DNA from: Endozoicomonas sp. 8E
Lineage (GTDB): Bacteria > Pseudomonadota > Gammaproteobacteria > Pseudomonadales > Endozoicomonadaceae
NCBI RefSeq assembly: GCF_032883915.1
Contig: NZ_CP120717.1
Location: 1,536,001-1,600,000 of the forward strand
Length of the DNA stretch: 64,000 nt
Reading direction: 5' to 3'
The translations under genes were made by a program, and so were the position numbers. Of the stretch, positions 19,701 to 28,400 are shown piece by piece. Under the pieces are notes generated by a model, which searched no databases, was not told the origin of the DNA, and was given only the letters and a program-made list of their open reading frames with translations. The number at the start of each line of letters is the position of its first letter. Position 1 is the stretch's first letter.

Positions 19701-19860
19701 CGGCCCACAGTAGCTCTTGTCGTTCACACTCTCTGGGATGACGCGGTAGCAGCTTGCAGGTTGATTCCCTGACTGCCCATTGGCCTGAGGCAGTTGCCGA
19801 CTGGGTGTCAATTTTTGTTTCAGTTGAGGGGGGGCTTGCAGAGGTTTGGGCAACATGCAT
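16771..19860 (-). CDS. Paralogue G, SidE-PDE/HD-like phosphohydrolase effector candidate
   Basis: 1,029 residues from MHVAQTSASPPSTETK. All putative catalytic segments are intact (HSCSHVLRARNN, IIYHDAAAEDVD, LRFADRMD, AMHGAADL), with CSDPRHRTCKADQNKG following. The C-terminus is extended and different (KKTASPDAQDNAPEGRACTII), ending in a Cys-containing hydrophobic tail that weakly recalls a CaaX-like end, though the order C-T-I-I would have Cys at position -4 as required. The central region diverges from E and F (HFFHKGVRQSLLEMLVSSE in place of FFHIAG). Its upstream neighbour copy is missing: beyond its promoter lies the group II intron. Confidence 0.87.
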   Translation of the reverse strand: MHVAQTSASPPSTETKIDTQSATASGQWAVRESTCKLLPRHPRECERQELLWAAESGRLAFRRIKWTKEKNYFSGKGAPRPFTLALSGEMMPTERVPEWFGKWMVGIVDPQCLYVYKYNAGTKRLMTESGLTPEKLEIKLLPHLRSLLDRRLERGNQVFWQVYPASFTSGHLRTNGTFSLPKLKPGHFPFSGDFPELVLTHYNKEDIKCICVYKDAQINISDILRDKRECEDALKLKPLPLVVYCQHTGSVQVYFDDELNNSRLTMNERSLDNFAFSQGIAPEHFKAVLNLLPMSLRAEALSSELTISADFRHKLQQAIKLVKNPSSYSYEKLLELKQSGLPIHQHFFHKGVRQSLLEMLVSSEIRRHAWSEHEQTKKQEEEACRLLRLLLQSGARLRGDISKRACMKTFMEPIMPAGVLNYMVAVSAPLDYLTLKHLSRIPLTDCPGGIVEFDRICQRLSQRQLQSSLEKMLHYPHDYNPPTLDNVQCQLLALFRYGAVLKKASIDHFKSHVPGRYHEGERKIIDDFSLQDYIKWLKKLWHQRKKHPFYQNWPEHVWRAQQDIADLKQSLDQDDSGASATALAAKAPAALQFMVDAFSKSPVMPDYVGDNEKTILKVLQHYYRRPGPERVVQSLGRQTMPAVWKPLHSCSHVLRARNNGHWYMELLEKFQLCSLRKQEKELLSLAIIYHDAAAEDVDKSVEESRSADYFKRDLAGHYPEQLLKDMALAMASKENDVKGGDQQNLSESVRWYLRILRFADRMDVIRGCGVGADFPGLTVARTLGFDATRLDLPPQLTRRLTSGSRNKTEFQRHLEAAMHGAADLARVTWPLYDQRKKNYTQVYGLNANGSKISGNFEWTTEPVQRMNQFIDDNVRRKMARKAGMIVCSDPRHRTCKADQNKGVTYGIHNSWYDLGQVAIPARMTLLEKMQYEHDPSLLSPATQKAIEQEVQRLKSEGIQMNLGTLTQKTLASEKAQKVLKQRGIAVVSEKRPYFTDDGLPREWKMLVPKKTASPDAQDNAPEGRACTII

Positions 19861-19890
19861 GGTAATACTCCAGCAAAGCTTATTATTTAC

Positions 19891-19908
19891 CCACTTCCGT
19901 ATAGGTGG
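19891..19908 (-). promoter_or_regulatory. Leader hairpin of paralogue G
   Basis: The minus strand reads CCAC-CTATACGGAA-GTGG: a 4-bp stem with GGAA at the 3' side of the loop. Confidence 0.42.
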
Positions 19909-19919
19909 ATTCTAAAGTC

Positions 19920-19948
19920 TTTGGAGTCACTGGTTGGTAAAAAGTTCC
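19920..19948 (-). promoter_or_regulatory. ECF/RpoE-type promoter of paralogue G
   Basis: Minus-strand GGAACTT (19,942-19,948), 16-base spacer, TCCAAA (19,920-19,925). The intron-bearing palindrome starts only 14 bases upstream, so the promoter has just escaped disruption. Confidence 0.73.
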
Positions 19949-20060
19949 ATTAGGAGGCTGACCGAGAATAGCGCCCGTCTAGGCGACCCCGTCTAGGCGA
20001 CCCCGTCTAGGCGACCCCGTAGCGAGGACGGCAGAAAATTGAGGATGAAAATTCGGTTTT

Positions 20061-22000
20061 GTGAGGATTGCGCCTTGCAAGCGCGTAAAATCTTGTGACC
20101 TGAAATGGTCATCGCGGTAAAGCTGTGGTCGGCAGCCGTGTACCGAGTCTTGCGTGGTAGAAGGTAACGACTACTGCGAAGCGTAGACAGGGTGATAACA
20201 GGCCGTAACGTCTGCTAAGGGATAATTAGCCCCGAAATTGAACGTGGTTGAAGTGGCTGACCTTCTTTCTCAATGGGGAAAGCGGAAGTCGGGAGCTCCG
20301 CTAATGACAAGGCATCCCGACTGCTTCCGGGGTTCGTACCCACGGCATGTTATCGAATGATTTTACGTGAACAAGGGAGATCCTGAACGTTCAGGCGGAG
20401 CCTGTAGGGTCCGACGAGCCTGTAAAGCAAGAACGACTTGATGACGTTCAGGAAGTCAGACCAGCTGATAGTACTCCGAGGCGGGGAGAGCCCGTCACAT
20501 GGGGAAGCGGCTGGCGGTATTTGAGCCTTTCCAGGGAAACATGGGCTCCACATCTGAGGGAGTTACGGTCTTTTACGCAGTGAGAAGGTAAACCAGCCAT
20601 GGCAACGGGACTGGAGAGGGTAGCAGCGAAAGCCCGGAGTTATCCGAAACTTCGCTTCACAAGTCTGGCACATCATATTACCCCGGCGAGCCTGTGTATG
20701 AATCTGAACAAGATTCCACACAACACATCGCCCGGAGTCGATGGGCTGACTGTCGAAGAGACAAAGAAAGACTTTAAGCGGTGGTTGCAACAGACACTGA
20801 CGTCTATCCATCGGCAAGGCTACAAGGCACCGCCGGTCAAAAGGGCATGGATACCCAAGCCGGGGAAAAAGGAAAAGCGCCCTCTGGGTGTTCCCTGCAT
20901 CAATGACCGGGCTTTGCAGCGAAGTGTTGCTGATGTGCTGAATGCTATTTATGAGCAGGACTTTTTGCCCTGTTCCATGGGTGGCAGGCCACGACTGGGA
21001 GCGCACCATGCCCTGTCCACTTTTAACGAGGTGGTTTCAGGCCGAAAGGTCAGCTGGGTGCTGGAAGCGGACTTGAAGAACTTCTTTGGGAGTCTTGACC
21101 ATGGATGGCTGCTTCGTTTTGTGGAACACCGGGTCGGTGATCCCAGAATCCTGAACCTTATACGGCGCTGGTTGAAAGCCGGGGTGATGGAGGCCGGGGA
21201 GTTGCAAGAGTGTGAAGAAGGTACGCCTCAGGGTGGGCCGATCAGCGTAGTTCTGAGCAACCTGTACCTGCATTATGTGCTTGACCTCTGGTTCGAGTGC
21301 AAGGTCAAGCCCCGGCTAAAAGGCGAGGCATGGCTGATCAGGTATATTGATGACTTTGTGGTGTGTTTTCAGTATCGCAGTGATGCGGAGCGGTTCATGA
21401 ATGTGCTGCCACAGCGACTGGAGAAATTTGCGTTGAAACTGGAGCCGGATAAAACCCGGTTAGTCAGGTTCGGACGTTTTGCCAGTCGTGGGGGAAGACG
21501 ATCGGAAACGGTTTACTTCCTTGGCTTTACGCACTACTGCACAAGGAATCTGAAAGGAAACTTCATGGTGGGAAGGAGAACGGAAAAATCCCGCCTAAGA
21601 CGCAGCATAGCCAAACTGAAGGAACTGCTGAGACGAATACGCCATGATCCGCTGCACGAACAAGTGACAGCGATCAATCGACGGTTGAGTGGGCATTATG
21701 CGTATTACGGTCTGGGAGGAAACTTCCGAAGTATGGAGAAGCTTTACCGGTTTGTTGACCGCTACTGGTACAAGATGCTGTGTAGCCGATGCCGGAAAGG
21801 CAAGATTCCATGGGAAAAGTACCATAACCTCAAGCAGCTTCTGCCGCTACAGAAACCGAGGATAATGCTGCCTTTTATGGCAATGAAATCCATGGCTGTG
21901 CTGTGAGTCAAATATCGAAGAGCCCGGTGCGGGAAATCCGCACGCCGGGATCTGAGGGGGTTGGAGCTACAATTGGTAGCTCCTTCTACCCGGTGAATAG
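20061..22000 (+). mobile_element. Group II intron (ribozyme plus maturase)
   Basis: The 3' part is clear: domain V at 21,920-21,952 begins GAGCCCGG with the AGC catalytic triad, a GGGAAATCC-type GNRA cap and a complementary CCGGGATC end. It is followed by a domain VI-like stem GGAGCTAC/GTAGCTCC and CTACCCG near 22,000. The 5' end is less certain: GTGAG at 20,061 is the best candidate for the GUGYG start, with GTGAC at 20,094 an alternative. About 540 bases of structured RNA (AACAAGGGAGATCC-type segment at 20,370) precede the maturase. Boundaries are approximate. Confidence 0.75.
20599..21906 (+). CDS. ltrA: Group II intron reverse transcriptase/maturase
   Basis: 435 residues. Reverse-transcriptase blocks are visible: PGVDGLTVEE near residue 46, PKPGKKEKRPLGVP near 90, ADLKNFFGSLDH near 160, GTPQGGPISVVLSNLYL near 210, and the catalytic YIDD at 249-252. 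The C-terminal part (RRLSGHYAYYGLGGN onwards) is the maturase/thumb domain, which helps fold the intron RNA. There is no HNH endonuclease domain, as in En-minus group II proteins, which usually need hairpin or single-strand DNA targets. That fits the palindromic insertion site. The frame appears intact, so the element may still be active. It is the only plus-strand gene of the first 40 kb. Confidence 0.93.
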   Translation: MATGLERVAAKARSYPKLRFTSLAHHITPASLCMNLNKIPHNTSPGVDGLTVEETKKDFKRWLQQTLTSIHRQGYKAPPVKRAWIPKPGKKEKRPLGVPCINDRALQRSVADVLNAIYEQDFLPCSMGGRPRLGAHHALSTFNEVVSGRKVSWVLEADLKNFFGSLDHGWLLRFVEHRVGDPRILNLIRRWLKAGVMEAGELQECEEGTPQGGPISVVLSNLYLHYVLDLWFECKVKPRLKGEAWLIRYIDDFVVCFQYRSDAERFMNVLPQRLEKFALKLEPDKTRLVRFGRFASRGGRRSETVYFLGFTHYCTRNLKGNFMVGRRTEKSRLRRSIAKLKELLRRIRHDPLHEQVTAINRRLSGHYAYYGLGGNFRSMEKLYRFVDRYWYKMLCSRCRKGKIPWEKYHNLKQLLPLQKPRIMLPFMAMKSMAVL

Positions 22001-22199
22001 CGAGCTATTTGACGAACAAAAGCGGATTTTCAGACCAATTTGATGCCGCCGCACGACTGCATGGATGCAGGAGCTAGAGCAACGCAGGAGCAGTTGCCGA
22101 CGACTGCATGGATGCAGGAGCTAGAGCAACGCAGGAGCAGTTGCCGCGTAGGGCAGACTATTCTCGGCCAGGCATCCTGGCAGATGCCCCGAGGTTAAA

Positions 22200-22420
22200 G
22201 AGGCTGTCGCAAAACTCTCCCCAGCGTGGGAATGAGTTGACTCCAGTCATTCCCGGCTTTATTCCCGTCATCCCCGCGAAGGAGGCTGTCGCAAAACTCT
22301 TCATTCTCGTCATTCCCGCGAAGGCGGGTGTCACAAAACCCTCTCCAGCGAGGGAACGAGTTGACTCCCGTCATTCCCGGCTTCATTCTCGTCATTCCCG
22401 CGAAGGCGGGAATCCACACA
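22200..22420. repeat. Leading part of the repeat region (GTCGCAAAACTC / ATTCCCGCG motifs)
   Basis: Contains several short palindromic blocks: GAGGCTGTCGCAAAACTC at about 22,199 and again near 22,284, and CATTCCCGCGAAGGCGGG blocks at about 22,311 and 22,394. The order resembles the single insertion at 33,705-34,005. No gene was recognised. Confidence 0.65.
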
Positions 22421-24180
22421 GACTCACCACCAGAACCATACTGCCCGATGCCCCCTTGGCCTTGTCATCCCCGAGAAGGCAGAGATCCACCGTTGGCGCT
22501 GGATTCCCGCCTTCGCGGGAATGACGACCTCTGAGCATGGGAACAAGCTGTTGGAGTTTTGCGACACCCTCAGAGCGTGGGAACGAGTTGTTAGAGTTTT
22601 GCGACAGTCTCGAAGGCGGGAATCCACACAGACTCACCACCAGAACCATACTGCCCGGTGCCCCCCTGGCCTTGTCATCCCCGAGAAGGCAGAGATTCAC
22701 CGTTGGCGCTGGATTCCCGCCTTCGCGGGAATGACGACCTCAGAGCATGGGAACGAGTTGTTGGGCTTTTGCGACAGCCTCGAAGGCGGGAATCCACACA
22801 GACTCACCACCAGAACCATACTGCCCGGTTCCCCCCTGGCCTTGTCATCCCCGAGAAGGCAGAGATCCACCGTTGGCGCTGGATTCCCGCCTTCGCGGGA
22901 ATGACGACCTCTGAGCATGGGAACAAGCTGTTGGAGTTTTGCGACACCCTCAGAGCGTGGGAACGAGTTGTTAGAGTTTTGCGACAGTCTCGAAGGCGGG
23001 AATCCACACAGACTCACCACCAGAACCATACTGCCCGGTGCCCCCCTGGCCTTGTCATCCCCGAGAAGGCAGAGATTCACCGTTGGCGCTGGATTCCCGC
23101 CTTCGTGGGAATGACGACCTCAGAGCATGGGAACGAGTTGTTGGGCTTTTGCGACAGCCTCGAAGGCGGGAATCCACACAGACTCACCACCAGAACCATA
23201 CTGCCCGATGCCCCCTTGGCCTTGTCATCCCCGAGAAGGCAGAGATCCACCGTTGGCGCTGGATTCCCGCCTTCGCGGGAATGACGACCTCTGAGCATGG
23301 GAACAAGCTGTTGGAGTTTTGCGACACCCTCAGAGCGTGGGAACGAGTTGTTAGAGTTTTGCGACAGTCTCGAAGGCGGGAATCCACACAGACTCACCAC
23401 CAGAACCATACTGCCCGATGCCCCCTTGGCCTTGTCATCCCCGAGAAGGCAGAGATCCACCGTTGGCGCTGGATTCCCGCCTTCGCGGGAATGACGACCT
23501 CTGAGCATGGGAACAAGCTGTTGGAGTTTTGCGACACCCTCAGAGCGTGGGAACGAGTTGTTAGAGTTTTGCGACAGTCTCGAAGGCGGGAATCCACACA
23601 GACTCACCACCAGAACCATACTGCCCGATGCCCCCTTGGCCTTGTCATCCCCGAGAAGGCAGAGATCCACCGTTGGCGCTGGATTCCCGCCTTCGCGGGA
23701 ATGACGACCTCTGAACATGGGAACAAGCTGTTGGAGTTTTGCGACACCCTCAGAGCGTGGGAACGAGTTGTTAGAGTTTTGCGACAGTCTCGAAGGCGGG
23801 AATCCACACAGACTCACCACCAGAACCATACTGCCCGATGCCCCCTTGGCCTTGTCATCCCCGAGAAGGCAGAGATCCACCGTTGGCGCTGGATTCCCGC
23901 CTTCGCGGGAATGACGACCTCAGAGCATGGGAACGAGTTGTTGGGCTTTTGCGACAGCCTCGAAGGCGGGAATCCACACTGACTCACCACCAGAACCATA
24001 CTGCCCGGTGCCCCCCTGGCCTTGTCATCCCCGCGAAGGCAGAGATCCACCTTGGCGCTGGATTCCCGCCTTCGCGGGAATGACGACCTCAGAGCATCGG
24101 AACAAGCTGTTGGAGTTTTGCGACACCCTCGATCCAGCGTGGGAACGAGTTGTTGGAGTTCTGCGACAGTCCCTTAAACG
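22421..24180. repeat. Tandem array of nine 210/170-bp repeat units
   Basis: GACTCACCACCAGAACC recurs at 22,421, 22,631, 22,801, 23,011, 23,181, 23,391, 23,601, 23,811 and 23,981, giving periods 210, 170, 210, 170, 210, 210, 210, 170. Each unit holds ATTCCCGCCTTCGCGGGAAT, a strong palindrome, and one (170-bp form) or two (210-bp form) GTTTTGCGACA blocks. The 210-bp form has an extra 40 bases. The period is a nearly clean two-step higher-order repeat. Long open frames in several phases arise only from the periodicity. The right end cuts into paralogue H. Confidence 0.88.
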
Positions 24181-24687
24181 GTGAGGATAAGTTCTCCAGA
24201 AGACTTGATCAGCATGCTCAAGAAGTCTACCAAGCAACGATTGCAGATCAGGCAGTAATTTTACTCTCAGATTATCCGGAGTTGCGTCAGACTCCGCCAG
24301 AAGCCGTCTCGTGGATGCGTTACGTTTATAGAGATAGAGGCATTGTGGATCAACCATGCCTAGCATCCATTTACCATACCTTTGTGGTACGGGCCCGATG
24401 GGCATCATTCCCCCAGGCAGGGCGAGGGTAAAGGGTCTTGGTACTCCTTTACCCGAAAAGTAATCTTCTTCTTTAGTCAATTCAATTCGCCGGAACGCCA
24501 GAAGCCCACTCTTAGCGGCCCGCAGTAGCTCTTGTCGCTCTGATTCCCTGGGGTGGCAGGGTAGTAGCTTGCTGGTTGATTCGCAGACTGTCCAGTGGCC
24601 GGAGGCAGTCACGGACTGGGTGTCAAAATTTGCTTGAGAAGGAGTGCACGGGCTGGCAGAGACACCCATTCCCTGGGCAACATTCAT
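24025..24687 (-). pseudogene. Paralogue H, truncated: N-terminal 170 codons fused to repeat DNA
   Basis: Starts MNVAQGMGVSASPC with a strong GGAGG ribosome-binding site and follows the family to ...QVFWRTYPH (about residue 169), where FTSGHLQ is expected next. At about 24,178 the sequence changes to repeat-array DNA, and the frame runs on into meaningless codons until a stop at 24,025. The remaining ~840 codons, including the whole HD-like region, are absent; paralogue G on the other side of the intron is complete, so the rest was deleted. The family promoter is also missing upstream, replaced by the coiled-coil gene 84 bases away. The fragment might be translated but should lack activity. 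Confidence 0.85.
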
Positions 24688-24771
24688 GGTTTTCCTCCGA
24701 TCTTGCTATTCACCCTTTAAATCAGTGGTTGTCAACAGGCAATCCACGGGAATTTTTTTTAGGTGGCGTGG

Positions 24772-25389
24772 TTATTTCTGAACGTGCTTTACGATGATGG
24801 CGAGAGTTTTTTCTATTTTGTCAAAATGTTCGTCGTGCTGGTCAAAACGTTTGTCGTGCTGGTCAAAACGTTTGTCGAGCTGGTCAAAACGTTCGTCGTG
24901 CTGGTCAAAACGTTCGTCGTGCTGGTCAAAACGTTTGTCGAGCTGGTCAAAACGTTTGTCGTGCTGGTCAAAACGTTTGTCGTGCTGGTCAAAACGTTTG
25001 TCGTGCTGGTCAAAACGTTTGTCGTGCTGGTCAAAACGTTCGTCGTGCTGGTCAAAACGTTTGTCGTGCTGGTCAAAACGTTTGTCGTGCTGGTCAAAAC
25101 GTTCGTCGTGCTGGTCAAAACGTTTGTCGAGCTGGTCAAAACGTTCGTCGTGCTGGTCAAAACGTTTGTCGTGCTGGTCAAAACGTTTGCGGTTCTCAGA
25201 CTGGTAAGCCTCTATCTTGCGGTCTTGCCGTTCAAACATGAGCCGGGTCTCTCGCTGGTTTTCGAGCACAATCTTCTGTGTTTCCCCAGTAACCTCAATG
25301 AGCCGGTGTACAGCGTTATCCAGCGATTCAAAATGGGATTCAAGCCTCTCTACACGAAGTTCCAGTGACATAATGCGTACCATTATCAT
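24772..25389 (-). CDS. Coiled-coil protein with about 17 tandem heptads
   Basis: 205 residues. Residues 8-67 form an amphipathic helix (LELRVERLESHFESLDNAV...). About 17 copies of the heptad KRFDQHD (variants ERFDQHD, KRFDQLD) follow at 68-186, then EHFDKIEKTLAIIVKHVQK. Phe in each heptad and the regular charge pattern predict a long parallel or antiparallel coiled coil. No signal peptide is seen. The family is not recognised. It lies between paralogue I (upstream) and fragment H, with a 59-base gap to I and no ECF-type promoter, so it may be read from I. The start is uncertain: ATG at 25,389, or the third Met at 25,371 (MSLELRVERL), neither with a good ribosome-binding site. Confidence 0.75.
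   Translation of the reverse strand: MIMVRIMSLELRVERLESHFESLDNAVHRLIEVTGETQKIVLENQRETRLMFERQDRKIEAYQSENRKRFDQHDKRFDQHDERFDQLDKRFDQHDERFDQHDKRFDQHDKRFDQHDERFDQHDKRFDQHDKRFDQHDKRFDQHDKRFDQLDKRFDQHDERFDQHDERFDQLDKRFDQHDKRFDQHDEHFDKIEKTLAIIVKHVQK
24833..25190. repeat. 21-bp tandem repeat (heptad-coding)
   Basis: About 17 copies of a 21-base unit (CTGGTCAAAACGTTTGTCGTG on the plus strand), differing mainly at two positions (T/C in CGTTTG or CGTTCG, T/A in GTGC or GAGC). No unit holds a stop codon in four of the six frames, so the long plus-strand frames here are periodicity artefacts. Confidence 0.9.
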
Positions 25390-25448
25390 TTGTTGTAGGA
25401 GCAGTCAGCATAGCAGACATTGAGAGAGTGCACAGAGACACCTGACAC

Positions 25449-28400
25449 TTACTTAAGGGGGGCTTTTGCCGTTCCTGAAGTGACTGGTTCGCTCTGAGCA
25501 TCAGGCTTGAATATCTCCTTAGGCACCAGCATTTCCCGTTCTCTCGGGAAACCTTGGTTGGTCAAGAAGGGACGCTTCTCGCTGACCACGGCAATACCCC
25601 GCTGTTCCAGCACCTTTCGGGCTTCCTCCGAAGTCAGCGTGGTTTGCGTCAAGGTGCCCGGATTCATCCGAATACCTTCGCTCTTCAGCCGCTGCACCTC
25701 TTTCGCCAATGCTTTTTGTGTTGCCGGGCTCAGCAGCGACGGGTCATGTTCGTACTGCATCTTTTCCAGCAGCGTCATTCCGGCCGGAATCGTCACCTGC
25801 CTCAGATCATACCAGCTGTTATGAATACCTCGAGTGATCCCTTTTTTCTGATCCGCCTTGCAGGCTTGGTGACTGGGGTCTGAACAGACAATAATGCCGG
25901 CCTCCTGAGCCATTTTGCGGCGGACGTTGTTGTCAATAAACTGGTTCATTCTCTGCACTGGTTCAGTTGTCCATTCAAAGTTTTCAGAGATCTTTGAAGC
26001 ATCGCTATTCAGACCGTAGACCCGGGTGTAGTTTTTTTTGCGCCGATCTTGAAGTTGCCCGGTTACCCGCGCCAGATCAGCCGCACCGTGCATGGCGGCT
26101 TCGAGATGACGTTGGAATTCAGTCCTGTCGTCAGGCTCGGCGGTAAAATCTCCAGTCAGCTGTGGTGGTATGTCAAGACGTGTAGCGTCAAAACCCTGAG
26201 TTCGAGTCGCTGTTAATCCGGGAAAATCAGCCCCAATCCCAGAACAACGGATAAAGTCCATTCGATCCGCAAAGCGTAATATGCGCAGATACCAGCGCAC
26301 AGAGTCAGGCAGGTTCTGTTCATCCTTACCCTCGACATCGTTTTCCTTGCTGACCATTGCCAGCACTATATTCTCCAGCAGCTGTTTGGGGTAGTGCCCG
26401 GTCAGGTCGCGTTTGAAGTACTCGGCTGACCTTGTTTCTTCCGCTGATTTGTCAACATCTTCGGCAGCAGCGTCATGGTAGATAATCGCCAGAGACAGGA
26501 GTTCTTTTTCTTGTTTGCTCAGGGAACACTGTTGAAATTTCTTCAGCAATTCCATATACCAGTGCCCATTATTCCTGGCTCGCAGGACATGACTGCAACT
26601 GTGCAGGGGTTTCCACACGGCTGGGATGGTCTGTCTGCCAAGGCTCCGGACCACCCGTTCCGGTCCCGGACGGCGGTAATAATGCAGCAATACCTTTAGA
26701 ATGGTTTTTTCATTATCGCCGACAGTATCTGGCAGGACCGGCGGCTTGCTGAAGGCGTCCACCACAAACTTTAATGCCGCCGGTGCCTGAGCTGTCAATG
26801 CTGTTGCCGATGGGCCAGAATCGACCTGATCGAGAGATTGTTGCAGGTCCCTGATGTCCCGCTCAGCCTGCCGGACATGCTCTGGCCAATTCTGGTACAG
26901 AGAATGTGTTGCTCGTTGATCCCACAGTTTTTTAAGCCATGTGATGTAATCATCCGCAGAAAAATCAGCAATAACTTTCTCACCTTCACGATATTCCTTT
27001 TGCAGACAGGATTGAAAAGATTTCAGAAAGTTTTTGTTCAGGGAAGCTCCGAAGGAAAACAGGGCTAGTAAGTGAGACTGGACGGTGTCGAGAGTGGCGC
27101 GGCAACGATCGTTCAAATCTTGTCGCAATATCTGTTCCAGAGCGTCCTGCCGTTGCTGTTGACTAAGCCTCTGGCAAATGCGGTCAAATTCAACAAGGGC
27201 TCCCGGACAGGCGGACAAAGATATCCTCCTGAGATGGAGCAGAGTCAGGAATTTAAATGGTCTAAAGGCTGCCAGCATACAATTCATAATGCCCGGTGGC
27301 ATTGTATAAGAGAAAGAGTCGTCCATCCGTTCAATGAATTTCAAACACCACTCTTTCGGCAGACTTGCCCCACTTTGCAAAATCAGCCGAAACATTCGGT
27401 CGGCTGTTTCCTCCTGTTTCTGACTTTGCTCCTGATCCGTCTGTTCGTTTCTGAACATTTCCTGAGTCAGGAGCATATCAAGCAAAGATTTAAAATGTCC
27501 TTTCTGAAAAAAAGGCTGGTGAATTGCCAAGCCACTCTGTTTTAATTTCAGAAGTTCCTCGTAACTGTAATAACGAGGATTACTGACCAGTTTGATGGCC
27601 TGTTGTAACTTGTGACTGGCATCTGGGGAGACGGTTAATTCCGAACTCAGTGCCTCTGTCCGCAAAGACATTGGCAGTAGATTCAACATGGCTCTGAAAT
27701 TTTCCGGGGCTATGCCCTGTGAAATCGCAAAATAATCCATAGAATCCTCATTCCTGGCCAGGTGTTTATTGTTCAGCTCATCATCAAAATAAACCTCAAC
27801 AGAACCTGTGCGATAGCAATATATAACCAGAGGCAGGGATTTAATCTTCAATACCTTTTCACACTGACGCTTGTCCCCCAGGATCTCGGCAATATTTATC
27901 TGTGCATCTTTGTATGCACAGAAGCATTTGATGTCTTCTTTGTCATATTGGGTGAGCACCAGTTCCGGGTAGTCGAGAAAAGGGATGTCATTGTCGTATT
28001 TCAATTTTGGTAAACTGAACGTTCCATCCTCTTGCAGATGTCCCGAGGTAAAACGATGAGGATAAACTCTCCAGATGACCTGATTACCATGCTCAAGACG
28101 TCTATTGAGCGATGATTGCAGATCAGGCAGTAGTTTTGCTCGCAGTGTTTCCGGAGTGGCACTTGAATCTATCAGCAAACGTCCGGTATATCCATCAAAT
28201 TTATAGACATACAGGCATTGTGGATCAACAATGCCTACCATCGATTTACCAAAATCTATTTTTGGAATGGGCTTAGTGGGCATCATTCCCCCCGGCAGGG
28301 CGAGTGTGAAGGGTCTTGGTGCCCGCTGACCCGAGAAGTAATCGTTTTCTTCAGTCAATCTGATTCGCCGAAACGCCAGGCGTCCAGTCTCAGCGGCCTG

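Larger units (their letters stand above)
19962..22167. repeat. Interrupted palindromic element carrying the group II intron
   Basis: The ends are inverted: CCGAGAATAG at 19,962-19,971 and CTATTCTCGG at 22,158-22,167. Further in, 20,027-20,060 (GGCAGAAAATTGAGG...) is an imperfect inverted match of 22,017-22,051 (AAAAGCGGATTTTCAG...GCCGCC). The left arm has three tandem copies of a 14-base unit GTCTAGGCGACCCC (19,977-20,018); the right arm has two tandem 47-base units (22,054-22,100 and 22,101-22,147). With the intron removed, these arms would form a long hairpin. Confidence 0.6.

Noticed and set aside
22421..24180. Long open frames on both strands (up to 314 codons) in the repeat array
   Set aside because: They consist of the same 56-70 codons repeated in phase with the 170/210-bp units, have no ribosome-binding sites, and occur in several frames at once; they reflect stop-free periodic DNA.
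22421..24180. Possible CRISPR array
   Set aside because: Units of 170-210 bp are identical throughout; there are no short repeats with unique 30-40 base spacers and no cas genes nearby.
24763..25368. 201-codon plus-strand frame across the heptad-repeat gene
   Set aside because: Repeats of VLVKTFV come from the 21-bp period; the minus frame gives an amphipathic coiled coil with non-repetitive helical ends.
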